From contig LARN01000015.1 in the NCBI GenBank assembly GCA_000980495.1, positions 1 to 64,000 on the forward strand: DNA of 64,000 bases, written 5' to 3'. Source of the stretch: Acinetobacter sp. N54.MGS-139. GTDB taxonomy: Bacteria; Pseudomonadota; Gammaproteobacteria; Burkholderiales; Burkholderiaceae_F. This document shows, piece by piece, positions 34,348 through 42,423 of this stretch. Made by a program: the position numbers and the translations under genes. The first letter of the stretch is position 1, and each line of letters opens with the position of its first letter. The notes below the pieces were generated by a model, which was not told the origin of the DNA, did no database searches, and was given only the letters and a program-made list of their open reading frames with translations.

Positions 34348-35619
34348 CTAAACCGCCTTTCCGGTGAGTTCTTTTTCCTGCTTAGGGGTGAGCTCAGGGG
34401 CAAGTTTTTCGTCCACAATGCCTTTCCTGAGATCTTCCATCTCAGCAAGTGACTGCGGATCATTCTGGGTCTTGTAAATCAGAATGTAGGCAGCTGTGAG
34501 AAATGCCGCGCCCAAAAGCAATAGGTGAGTTAAATACGGGAATGCAACACCTGACAGCGTGGCGCCGGCCTGGGAAACACGAAGCATGGCAACGGAACCC
34601 GCCGTCGTCGGTGACAGCCACCCGAAAGCCTGCAGAGGCCACGGGATGTTCTGCCACGGGTAGAGGTTGCCCGAAATAAAGACAAACGGAATGGAAGACG
34701 GCACAACTATCTGAACCACAAAACGGTAACGCTTGAGCAGCGCTGCTATCAGCATGCCCAAAGACGTAATCGCAAAAGCATAAATCATCGAGACCACGAT
34801 GGTTCCGGGAACGTTCTTAAACGAATTCACACCATGGAAAGAGAAGGACTGCCCCTCAATGAATAAGATCCAGAAAAGACTCAGGAAGAAAAACGGTGCG
34901 TACATCGCAAGGAAGTACATCGGATGGCGGGCGCCAAGCGCCAGCGGGAACGGATATTTTCTCTTCCAGAACCAATCGTTCATCAGCATGCCGATGCCGC
35001 AGACGAAAATCGTCTGGAAAATGATCATGAAGACGATCGGAACCGTGAAGTTCAGATATCCGTTGACCGTATTAAACATGCTTTCCACGATCATCGAGGG
35101 CGGATTATTGGCGGCTCGCGCGATCTCGGACAAAGGGACCCCATGTTCAACCAGATGAGCACTGATGGACGCCGCTACAATCTTCTGAAGCGGACCGCCG
35201 ACACCGCTCATCGAGCCTCGACTCTTAACAATGAAAGCGCCGTTTGTGACGAGGACTAAAGCGGTCGGAACGTTGGTGAGCGTATGCGTTTCAAAATTAG
35301 GCGGAATGATCAGAATTGCACTGATGCCGCCCTTGCGCATCAAATTCTGTGCTTCCGGGAGACTCGTTGTCTGCTGAGTGACCTGCAGATTTGGAGAGGC
35401 CCGCATGGCCTGAGTGAGGCGTCTGGACAGCGCAGAGTTGTCCTGGTCAACGGCCACGACATTCAAATGGTCGGGCAGCTGCTCCATGTATGGCCAGCAG
35501 TAATAGAAAGAATAGAAAAATACTGCGAAGCAGAAGAAGGGAGCGCAGGCAAGGTTAGTGGTCGCTTGCTTCAAGGTGAAAAGAAAGCATTTCAGCAAGG
35601 AGGGGAATTTACAGCTCAT
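34348..35619 (-). CDS. ABC-2 type permease (second of a pair)
   Basis: About 423 aa from the ATG at 35619 (MSCKFPSLLK), preceded by GGAGA; the longer upstream frame is antisense-like and rejected. It has the ABC-2 layout: one N-terminal helix (F-F-C-F-A-V-F-F-Y-S-F-Y-Y), a large periplasmic domain of about 170 residues (V-V-A-V-D-Q-D-N-S-A-L-S), then five or six helices including F-V-F-I-S-G-N-L-Y-P-W-Q, and a hydrophilic tail. It overlaps the preceding permease gene by 11 bases, so the two probably form a heterodimer. No ATPase gene is adjacent. Last gene of the TolC-HlyD-permease-permease operon. Confidence 0.83.
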   Translation of the reverse strand: MSCKFPSLLKCFLFTLKQATTNLACAPFFCFAVFFYSFYYCWPYMEQLPDHLNVVAVDQDNSALSRRLTQAMRASPNLQVTQQTTSLPEAQNLMRKGGISAILIIPPNFETHTLTNVPTALVLVTNGAFIVKSRGSMSGVGGPLQKIVAASISAHLVEHGVPLSEIARAANNPPSMIVESMFNTVNGYLNFTVPIVFMIIFQTIFVCGIGMLMNDWFWKRKYPFPLALGARHPMYFLAMYAPFFFLSLFWILFIEGQSFSFHGVNSFKNVPGTIVVSMIYAFAITSLGMLIAALLKRYRFVVQIVVPSSIPFVFISGNLYPWQNIPWPLQAFGWLSPTTAGSVAMLRVSQAGATLSGVAFPYLTHLLLLGAAFLTAAYILIYKTQNDPQSLAEMEDLRKGIVDEKLAPELTPKQEKELTGKAV

Positions 35620-36817
35620 GCTTAGTCTCCAAAATCTTTTCCTGTTTGGCAAACTTGCGGTATTTCCATCTAAAGATCGGCAGACCGACAACAAGCGGGA
35701 TAAGCGCCAAAAGTGCAAAGGCTGTAAAAGTCGATCCCATTTCCCAAATTTTTGCGCCCAGTGTCCACTGCTGAGTCTGTCCTTGTATGAACCACGTCAG
35801 CGGCAGGCACTTACAAAACATTCTAGCCATCTCGCTCATAGAGTCCAGCGGCATCGAAAATCCTGTAAAGGGAAGGGCAGGGGCGGCATAGCCGGAAGTC
35901 ACCACTAAAGCAAAACGCCAATTGGGTGCGATACCGACAATCAGAATGCCGGAGCAGGCCATAACGATTAAGCAGGCTGCGCCGCAAATAAACCAGATAA
36001 AAAGCGAGCCGGCCGGAGCAAAGCCCCCGAAGCCGGCAAATAAAGCGATGTAGGCAGCAACTACTAAGCAATAAAAGAAAAAGTGCGGCAGCAGTTTGCC
36101 GAACAATGCGGCAGTCACGCTTCCCTGGGCGGTATCAAACCAATCGTTAATGCGGAACTGATAGTTTTCTCGAACGATCGAAGTGACAAACGACAGAATA
36201 GCAGCGAGCATGATGACGCCGGGAAGCAGGTTGCTCCCCAAGAAAGCCAGGAAGCTGAACTGCATGTTGCCGAGAGCATAGAAGTCCGAATGCAACCCGG
36301 TTACTAATCTCTCGGCGCCTTTGACGCCGCTGGCCGTCAGCATGGATGTCTTAATCATCCGCTCCTGAGAAATGGCGGTCGCGACATTGGTCAGATCTGC
36401 TTGAATGGTACCGGCAACAGCGTAACGGTTTTCATCTAAATACAACACCATCGGAGCGCCGGTGCCCTTTGTCACGTCGCGGGCGTATTCAAACGGAATC
36501 TCGACAAATCCGTAAATCGTACCGTTTCTTAAAGCCTGATCCGCCTCCGAATGAGAGACAAACGGAACGAGGCCCACGGAGCGGGTTGCTTCAATCTTAG
36601 TAATGACATCCCGACTGATCTGAGAATGGTCGTTATCAACGATTCCTATCGGCACCTGCGTCACGATACCGTTGCCCAGCAAGAGCCAGACAACCATTAC
36701 CCAGAATAACGGCAGGAATCCGCAGAAAATAATTTCCTGCGGTGTGCGCAAGAGCCGCCGAATCTCTCGAGCCGAGACGGCTGCGGCTGCGTTTAACCAA
36801 CCTATCGGGGAAAGCAT
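35609..36817 (-). CDS. ABC-2 type permease (first of a pair)
   Basis: A 402-aa membrane protein with the ABC-2 plan: N-terminal helix (I-I-F-C-G-F-L-P-L-F-W-V-M-V-V-W), an extracytoplasmic domain (I-G-I-V-D-N-D-H-S-Q-I-S and a coiled stretch), and five to six C-terminal helices (A-L-L-A-L-I-P-L-V-V-G-L-P). It resembles YbhR/YbhS/YhhJ-type exporters of drugs or lipids. The ATG at 36817 is 9 bases after the HlyD-like stop. Together with the overlapping second permease, the HlyD-like adaptor and the TolC-like channel it makes a tripartite exporter. The expected ATP-binding subunit is not encoded nearby. Confidence 0.85.
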   Translation of the reverse strand: MLSPIGWLNAAAAVSAREIRRLLRTPQEIIFCGFLPLFWVMVVWLLLGNGIVTQVPIGIVDNDHSQISRDVITKIEATRSVGLVPFVSHSEADQALRNGTIYGFVEIPFEYARDVTKGTGAPMVLYLDENRYAVAGTIQADLTNVATAISQERMIKTSMLTASGVKGAERLVTGLHSDFYALGNMQFSFLAFLGSNLLPGVIMLAAILSFVTSIVRENYQFRINDWFDTAQGSVTAALFGKLLPHFFFYCLVVAAYIALFAGFGGFAPAGSLFIWFICGAACLIVMACSGILIVGIAPNWRFALVVTSGYAAPALPFTGFSMPLDSMSEMARMFCKCLPLTWFIQGQTQQWTLGAKIWEMGSTFTAFALLALIPLVVGLPIFRWKYRKFAKQEKILETKHEL

Positions 36818-36826
36818 TATCGGATC

Positions 36827-37879
36827 CTAATTTTTAAAACCGTCCACTAAAACACTCATGCCCGGACGAAGGTTCGCGACTTTCTCAACGGGACGTGCTC
36901 TGACTTCAAAAGTCTTCATGTCGTAGCCGGAATCCATACGCGTGCTTCGCCAGGTGGCGTAATTGGCTCTCGGGCTAATGTAATAGACCTTGTAGTCGAT
37001 CTTCTTGTTTCCGAGGGCCGGAACGTAGGCATGGAAAACTTTGCCGAGCTCGATGCCGGGCATGTTTTCTTCGCGGATATTGAAAGAAGCCCACTGATCG
37101 TTTAAGTCAACCAATGTGACAACCGGGAAACCGGCGGCAGCGATTTCGCCTTCAACCAGAATGACTTTGTCGACTTGAGCGTCCAGCGGAGCGTTGAGCG
37201 TCTTGTCAACGGTCAAGGATTCAACCTGTTTCACGCCTGCTTTGGCTTCAGCGGCTAAATCAAGGGCGGCAGATTTTTCCTGTTTACGGGCGCCGATTTC
37301 GGCAATGTCGTACATCTGTTTGGCGGCATCGGCCTGTTGGTTTGCAGCAATCCACTGAGTCTGAACTTCATCGAATTTTTGTTTCGACACTAACCCGTCT
37401 CTGTAAAGCGCAGAAATTCGGTTGTATGTCTTAAGTGCTAAAGCTGCTGCAGCCTGAGCGCGTTCCCATTGGGCACGCGCGGCTTGTTTTTCCTGGGGAC
37501 GGGCGCCTTCATCAACCAAGCTCTGTTTCGCTTGGGCGGCACGTTCCTGGGCCTGAACCTGCTGGAGTTTGGCTTCGAGTTCAGGAAGGCTCATCAAAGC
37601 CACCGGCTGGTCTGCTTTCACAAAATCGCCTTCAGAGACCAAAACCTTGTGAACTCGACCGGGGACTTTAGATGCCACGCTGATGGTGCGCGACTCCATT
37701 TGACCCTGAAGCGGCGGAGCCGGCGGGAAGGCGGCTTTATAGATGCCCCAGACAATAAAGACGGTCAGGCCTAATACAAAGATCAGCATCAGGATGACAC
37801 TGATTTTCGGAGCCTTGACTTCTTGTTGTTGAGGAGTCGGAGTCGTCTGCGGTTGAAGAGGTTTATTGTTTTCTTCCAT
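36827..37879 (-). CDS. HlyD-family membrane fusion (adaptor) protein
   Basis: A 350-aa periplasmic adaptor anchored by one N-terminal helix (V-I-L-M-L-I-F-V-L-G-L-T-V-F-I-V, about 30-47). A split lipoyl/barrel domain is visible (I-S-V-A-S-K-V-P-G-R-V-H-K-V-L-V). A long helical hairpin runs from about 100 to 215 (A-Q-A-R-R-A-type repeats rich in A, Q, K, E), and the beta-barrel domain includes V-T-L-V-D-L-N-D-Q-W-A-S. It would bridge the inner-membrane permeases to the TolC-like channel. It lies 2 bases after the tolC-like gene and 9 bases before the permease. The substrate is unknown. Confidence 0.9.
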   Translation of the reverse strand: MEENNKPLQPQTTPTPQQQEVKAPKISVILMLIFVLGLTVFIVWGIYKAAFPPAPPLQGQMESRTISVASKVPGRVHKVLVSEGDFVKADQPVALMSLPELEAKLQQVQAQERAAQAKQSLVDEGARPQEKQAARAQWERAQAAAALALKTYNRISALYRDGLVSKQKFDEVQTQWIAANQQADAAKQMYDIAEIGARKQEKSAALDLAAEAKAGVKQVESLTVDKTLNAPLDAQVDKVILVEGEIAAAGFPVVTLVDLNDQWASFNIREENMPGIELGKVFHAYVPALGNKKIDYKVYYISPRANYATWRSTRMDSGYDMKTFEVRARPVEKVANLRPGMSVLVDGFKN

Positions 37880-37881
37880 GA

Positions 37882-39261
37882 TTAATTTTCCACAATCACT
37901 TCGTGCTTATTGACTGCATTCATAAATTCGCTCATCTGGCCGGCGATGGCATGCAGCATGGCGTAGTTCGATACGAAATCAAAGGCAGCAACGCGGCGGC
38001 CGACTTCAGCGGCGAACAGCTGGTTGCGCGCCTCATTGACATCAAGTGCAGTAGCCAGGCCTTCATCGAAGCTCTTGGATTTTAGTTTCAAGTTTTCTGC
38101 GGCAAGCTTCACGGTTGAAGCGCTTAATTTGTACTGGTCAATGGCGTTCTGAGTCCTTAACCATGCGACTTCCACACCGGTTCTGACTTGGTTGACGGCT
38201 TCGGCTTTTCCGGCTTCCGCCTGTCGTACTGTGGCTTCGGCACTTCGGATGCTGGCTCTTCTGTCCTTGGCATCCCAGAGCGTAATGTTGACACCGACAC
38301 CGCCGATCCAGTTCGGTTCGACAAGCGTCTGGTAATGCTTAATAAAGTTGTAGGTGCCGAAGGCAAACACCTGGGGCATCCAAGCGCCCTTAGAAGCTTT
38401 GACACCTTGCTGAGCTTGATCGGCTTTAGCCTGAATGACTGCAATCTGCGGGTTTGAGGCCAAAGCCGTATCAACCCAGTACTTGAGCGGTTCAAGCGGA
38501 CGATTCAAGACGAAAAGCGGCGTCGTTAGTTTTCCGAACTCTTCGTCGCGCAGCAGGCGCGCAAGCTGGAGGCGGGCGACTTTAGCGTTGTCTTTGGCTT
38601 TGAGGTATTCGCGGTTTCTGTTGTCGCGCTGGACCTGAACGGACATTCGTTCGATCTTGCTGATCATTCCCTGCTTTTCGAATTTCTTCGCTTTTGCAAG
38701 TTCACGATCCTGATGGTGCAGCATGTCCTTTTGAAGTTTTTCTACAGAGAGTGCCAGCTGTGTTCCGAAGTAGTAGCCGGCAAGCTGCGCATCCAGATCT
38801 TCGCTGTCAGCACGCTTTTGAGCGACCGCCTCATCGACGGCGTATTTACTTGCATCCTGCATGGCAGAAATCTTTCCGCCGGTATAAATCGGCCAAGTCG
38901 CAGTGGCAGCCACGCGCGGGCCGTTTAACGACATTTTTTCGTGCAGTCCGACGGAAAAAGAACCGGGGAGCTGAATCGGCAGCGTGCCAGCTAATGGGTT
39001 GGGAATCGACTTATCGATATCGATCTTCTTTTGTCCGGCGATTTGCATGGCCTGCAAAGTCACCGTCGGACCGCCGAGGGTTTCCAAAGATTTTTGAGTT
39101 TCACGTTTGCTTTGGACTTGCTCTTCGCTGGCCTTGAGTTTGTCGCTTCGTTCATAGAGCCAATCGCGCGCGACGGGGAAGCTCAGTGGCAACGCAGCAC
39201 TGCATTGCTGGGCAGCGCAAAGCGCGAGAGCGGCAAGAGCTAATTGAATAGGTTTGTTCAT
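37882..39261 (-). CDS. TolC-family outer membrane efflux protein
   Basis: A 459-aa outer membrane channel subunit. The signal peptide is MNKPIQLALAALALCAAQQCSA. Two halves follow with long alpha-helical tunnel segments (K-L-Q-K-D-M-L-H-H-Q-D-R-E-L-A, Q-A-D-A-K-type and L-K-L-K-S-K-S-F-D-E-G-L-A-T-A-L-D-V) and beta-strand segments (A-F-G-T-Y-N-F-I). It is the first gene of the export operon and divergent from a LysR-type regulator. A perfect 14-bp palindrome (39263-39276) occupies the place where its ribosome-binding site should be. This suggests control at that point; the ATG at 39261 is otherwise the natural start. Confidence 0.9.
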   Translation of the reverse strand: MNKPIQLALAALALCAAQQCSAALPLSFPVARDWLYERSDKLKASEEQVQSKRETQKSLETLGGPTVTLQAMQIAGQKKIDIDKSIPNPLAGTLPIQLPGSFSVGLHEKMSLNGPRVAATATWPIYTGGKISAMQDASKYAVDEAVAQKRADSEDLDAQLAGYYFGTQLALSVEKLQKDMLHHQDRELAKAKKFEKQGMISKIERMSVQVQRDNRNREYLKAKDNAKVARLQLARLLRDEEFGKLTTPLFVLNRPLEPLKYWVDTALASNPQIAVIQAKADQAQQGVKASKGAWMPQVFAFGTYNFIKHYQTLVEPNWIGGVGVNITLWDAKDRRASIRSAEATVRQAEAGKAEAVNQVRTGVEVAWLRTQNAIDQYKLSASTVKLAAENLKLKSKSFDEGLATALDVNEARNQLFAAEVGRRVAAFDFVSNYAMLHAIAGQMSEFMNAVNKHEVIVEN

Positions 39262-39695
39262 CGAATTCTAGAATTCAAAAGCGCATGAATAGCAGGATTG
39301 TAACTGCCCCGCCACATGTTTGTTCGGATTTGTAAGAAATCGGGACCTGACTAAGGTATGGCCGATAACCTCTCAAACATCAATGGCGGTGGCTTTTGAT
39401 AACTTTTGACTATAAAAGCTTCCAATTAGAGTGAAATCAAACTCGAGTTTTAGTCGAATACTTGAATGCTTTAAGGTTCAAAATGCTATGCGTATTGAAC
39501 ATGACGAAGCAAGATCCCGCTCTGAGCCAAGACTTCATCGCTCAAAAGAGAAGTCTCACTGTTTTTTGCGAAAACTTCGCGCAAATTGCAAAGGAAAGCA
39601 TTTCTTTCGTGCTTAATTTGCACGGACTTCTTACAATCTTTGGTAGGCTAGAAAAACGAAGAGCCGTTTGCCTACCTCCAAAGCAAGGATTAAAA
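39262..39695. promoter_or_regulatory. Divergent control region between the export operon and the lysR gene, with 14-bp palindrome
   Basis: A 434-base region with no gene I can support. GAATTCTAGAATTC at 39263-39276 is a perfect palindrome directly before the tolC-like ATG. A run of upstream codons in frame with the lysR gene (from 39462) lacks family similarity and is treated as leader. LysR regulators usually bind such divergent regions, but no clear T-N11-A box could be singled out. Confidence 0.45.
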
Positions 39696-40655
39696 ATGAT
39701 AACCGGTCAATCGAAAGCGTTCCATCTCGGTCGATGGGAACTTTTGTTCAAAATCATGGACGAAGGATCTATCACTCGAGTTGCCGACATTGAAAATCTT
39801 CAGCGTTCTCAGTTATCTCGAATGGTTTCCGGACTGGAAGAGGAATTGGGTATACAACTTTTGGAACGCCGAGGAAAACGCTTGAATTCGACACAAGCTG
39901 CACTAGAACTTCGGTCAAAAATTGAACCGCATATCACGATGGTCCGTCGTGCGCTCGAGAAGACTTCAGAGCTCGAAGAAGGTGACGCTGGCAGCATTCG
40001 TTTCGGAGCGATGCCTGGATTTCTCCAGACTCAGGTTGTACCTCTGATCGCAGAATTTCAGCAGCTGCATCCTCAGGTCACTTTTGATGTCATCGGTGAC
40101 GATAATCCTAAGGCGTTCATGGGCGGAGAATGTGATTTGATGCTGTATTACGGCCCCGTTAACGACGCTAACCTCGTAGAAAACTGGGTGACCCGTTCTT
40201 TATTTATTCCCTGTGCTTCGCCTAAATATCTAGAGAAGGCCGGCTACCCTGAGGATCCGGCAGAGCTATCCAATCATGCCGGCGTGGTTTATACGGGACG
40301 AGTCAGACCGCACTCGGAAGTTTTGGTGAAAAACGGACGCCAACAGACTTTCCGCTGGAAGTCGATGATTCGCTTCAACAATATTTTGTTGGCAAAAACA
40401 GCAGCGGTAGAAGGCTGCGGCATTGTGCTCGACATGCCGTTGCATCATTGCTATGAAGAAGTGATGAACGGGCAGTTAGTACCCATCCTCAACGGCTGGC
40501 AGATTCCGAACCTCGATAATTACATCGGATCTACGCTGGCTGCCTCAAAATTGAAACGAGTGCAGATGTTCATTGATTTCTACGTTCGAAGAAGAAGAGA
40601 GATCGAAGGTGAACAAAAGAGACGCCTGCAGGAGAAATTTTCTTTCATCATCTAA
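39696..40655 (+). CDS. LysR-family transcriptional regulator
   Basis: A 319-aa regulator. The N-terminal winged HTH is visible at about residues 12-65 (W-E-L-L-F-K-I-M-D-E-G-S-I-T-R-V-A-D, S-Q-L-S-R-M-V-S-G-L-E-E-E-L-G). An effector-binding domain follows (G-S-I-R-F-G-A-M-P-G-F, P-Q-V-T-F-D-V-I-G). I chose the ATG at 39696 because AAGGA lies at good distance and the HTH begins soon after; a start at 39462 would add 78 unrelated residues. It is divergent from the TolC/HlyD/ABC-2 operon, so it probably controls it; a role on the downstream dcuC operon is less likely because a relic gene and a terminator intervene. Confidence 0.88.
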   Translation: MITGQSKAFHLGRWELLFKIMDEGSITRVADIENLQRSQLSRMVSGLEEELGIQLLERRGKRLNSTQAALELRSKIEPHITMVRRALEKTSELEEGDAGSIRFGAMPGFLQTQVVPLIAEFQQLHPQVTFDVIGDDNPKAFMGGECDLMLYYGPVNDANLVENWVTRSLFIPCASPKYLEKAGYPEDPAELSNHAGVVYTGRVRPHSEVLVKNGRQQTFRWKSMIRFNNILLAKTAAVEGCGIVLDMPLHHCYEEVMNGQLVPILNGWQIPNLDNYIGSTLAASKLKRVQMFIDFYVRRRREIEGEQKRRLQEKFSFII

Positions 40656-40741
40656 TGAAAAAAAACGGAGATATTTCTCTGAAATACGAACTTGTGTTTA
40701 ACAAAAAAAAGCAGTTACAGGAAAGAAATAGGAGGCCACAA

Positions 40742-41062
40742 ATGCGTGAAGAACCTCTAATGACTCATGATCAGATGGTTACAAAATGGATGGAAAATCC
40801 TGATTTTTGAAAAGCCGTCTCTGAACTCAATGCTCAATATGCTGATTTAGATGAGACTTTAAGCAAAAGAAAAACCAATAGTCAGGTGCAGTCCGGTACG
40901 ACGAGAAAGGTGAACCGATCTGCTGCCGAAATCCACCGTCTGGAAAATCCGCGAAGTAGTACCGGCACTAATTTTAGGAATCTTGAAAAGGCATCTGCAT
41001 TATTGAAGATTTTCAAACGGCAAAAAATAAGCTGCTTGGCTTTGTCTTCCAGGCAGCTTTGA
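40742..41062 (+). pseudogene. Relic of an XRE/HigA-type antitoxin gene with an in-frame stop
   Basis: A strong ribosome-binding site (AGGAGG, 40730-40735) precedes ATG 40742. The frame reads MREEPLMTHDQMVTKWMENPDF, then TGA, then continues without another stop to 41062. Segments resemble HigA-like antitoxins: M-T-x-x-x-M-V-x-x-W-M-x-x-P at the start and a degraded HTH (S-G-T-T-R-K-V-N-R-S-A-A-E-I-H-R-L-E-N-P). Residues expected in the HTH are scrambled, so it is a decayed copy rather than recoding. A short frame just upstream (from 40655) reads into it and may be the tail of the lost toxin gene, but this is weak. The 3' end overlaps a terminator of the opposite strand. Confidence 0.6.
41022..41059 (-). 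terminator. Terminator after the DcuC-like gene
   Basis: AAGCTGC (41029-41035) and GCAGCTT (41053-41059) form the stem. On the minus strand it is followed by a T-run (41022-41027). It begins about 28 bases after the carrier stop codon. Confidence 0.8.
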
Positions 41063-41086
41063 AAATCAATTAAAGCTAAAAAGCCA

Positions 41087-42418
41087 TTAGCTCATTGCGA
41101 ACATCAATAGCGTAACAACAATCAAAGCGACGATCGCAGGGATGGCTGTGCGTTTAACAACCTCCATCGGGTTGACGCCTGCGATACCTGCCAAAATAAT
41201 GACGCCGCCGGCAACCGGAGACATAGAACGACCTAAACCTGCAGCGATCTGAGCAACGGCACCTAATTGGACAATGGTCAGGCCAAAGTCAGCGGCATTC
41301 GGTGTAATCGCCTGGTTGAAGGCTAAGGCAGCTGCGTTGCCGGAACCGGAAATAGCGGCCATTACGAAGGGACCTGCAGCGGCTGCGAACATGGCGACAG
41401 ACTGAGAACCTTTCATCGCGTCTACGAGAGCACCGGTTAAGCCGATGGCTTTCATGCCGGAAGCAAACATGGCGGCTGCAGCAATCAAGATGACGACATC
41501 GCAGAAACCGTCACCGGCACCGCGGCAGAACTTCTTGGAAGCTTCGCCGATCTTCTGTTTGTTGAATAATGCGACGATCAGACCGATGGCCGTACCGATC
41601 AGCATGCAGACGGGAACCGAGAAGGCTTTTGTCGGGAGAACGCCGACCTGCTTGGAAGCGAGAACCAGCAGAGCAAGCGGAATAATCGGAATGATGGCTT
41701 TGATCGGGTTGACTTTGAAATTCTTTTGAATTTCTTCACCATCAGGCAATTCTTTGACGATTTCCGTTGAACCGACGCCTTCTTTCAAGACAATGCAGAT
41801 AATCGTCAGGCAGATGGCAGCGACCAGTGCGCCGATGGCGCAGGGCAGAGCTTCCTGCATGATCACGATCATTGCATCTGGGGCCGGAATTTCTTTAGCT
41901 TTGAAGGCTATATCGGCAATCTGCGGGTTGAACATCAAGCCCGGGCTGACAACCGAACCCCAAGTTCCGATGAAAACTGCGGCAGCGGCCATCACAGGAC
42001 GCACTTTCAGGGCGATTAAAGCCGGAATCAGCAGAACACCGACGGCCGCGGCGATACCAGCAGCGGAAGGAAGTACGATGTTCAGCAGCCAGGTAATGAT
42101 GACGGCGCCGGGAATGACGATGACCGGAACACGGGCCAACGGTTTAACCAAAAGGTTCACCAAGTGGTCAGAACATTTTGTAAAAGTCATGACATAACCG
42201 AAACCCATCACGGTAACGATGGTCGGAACCAGGCCTCCGTTGACTAATTGCTTAACGAAAGCATCAACGGCTGCGGAGACTCCGCCGTTTGTGCCCACAA
42301 CGACCTGGCCGATGAAGGCCATCACCAGGCCCGATAAAGCCAGAACTAAACGCGCTTCGTAATTTTTGTAAATCAAATAGAAGGTAACGACGACGATTGC
42401 TAATCCAATCCAGATCAT
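41087..42418 (-). CDS. dcuC: Anaerobic C4-dicarboxylate carrier, DcuC family
   Basis: A 443-aa membrane protein with about 12 hydrophobic segments, typical of DcuC carriers that exchange or export fumarate, succinate or related C4 acids. Family-like segments include P-T-I-V-T-V-M-G-F-G-Y-V-M-T, L-P-S-A-A-G-I-A-A-A-V-G-V-L-L and I-S-G-S-G-N-A-A-A-L-A-F-N. The start ATG at 42418 is 5 bases after the argininosuccinate-lyase-like gene, so they form an operon. In that context the carrier may import a substituted succinate, export the product acid, or do both as an antiporter. The exact substrate cannot be read. Confidence 0.82.
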   Translation of the reverse strand: MIWIGLAIVVVTFYLIYKNYEARLVLALSGLVMAFIGQVVVGTNGGVSAAVDAFVKQLVNGGLVPTIVTVMGFGYVMTFTKCSDHLVNLLVKPLARVPVIVIPGAVIITWLLNIVLPSAAGIAAAVGVLLIPALIALKVRPVMAAAAVFIGTWGSVVSPGLMFNPQIADIAFKAKEIPAPDAMIVIMQEALPCAIGALVAAICLTIICIVLKEGVGSTEIVKELPDGEEIQKNFKVNPIKAIIPIIPLALLVLASKQVGVLPTKAFSVPVCMLIGTAIGLIVALFNKQKIGEASKKFCRGAGDGFCDVVILIAAAAMFASGMKAIGLTGALVDAMKGSQSVAMFAAAAGPFVMAAISGSGNAAALAFNQAITPNAADFGLTIVQLGAVAQIAAGLGRSMSPVAGGVIILAGIAGVNPMEVVKRTAIPAIVALIVVTLLMFAMS

Positions 42419-42423
42419 GATAA

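Noticed and set aside
39462..39695. N-terminal extension of the LysR protein
   Set aside because: The extra 78 residues precede the HTH, which in LysR proteins lies at the very N-terminus; the ATG at 39696 has a good ribosome-binding site.
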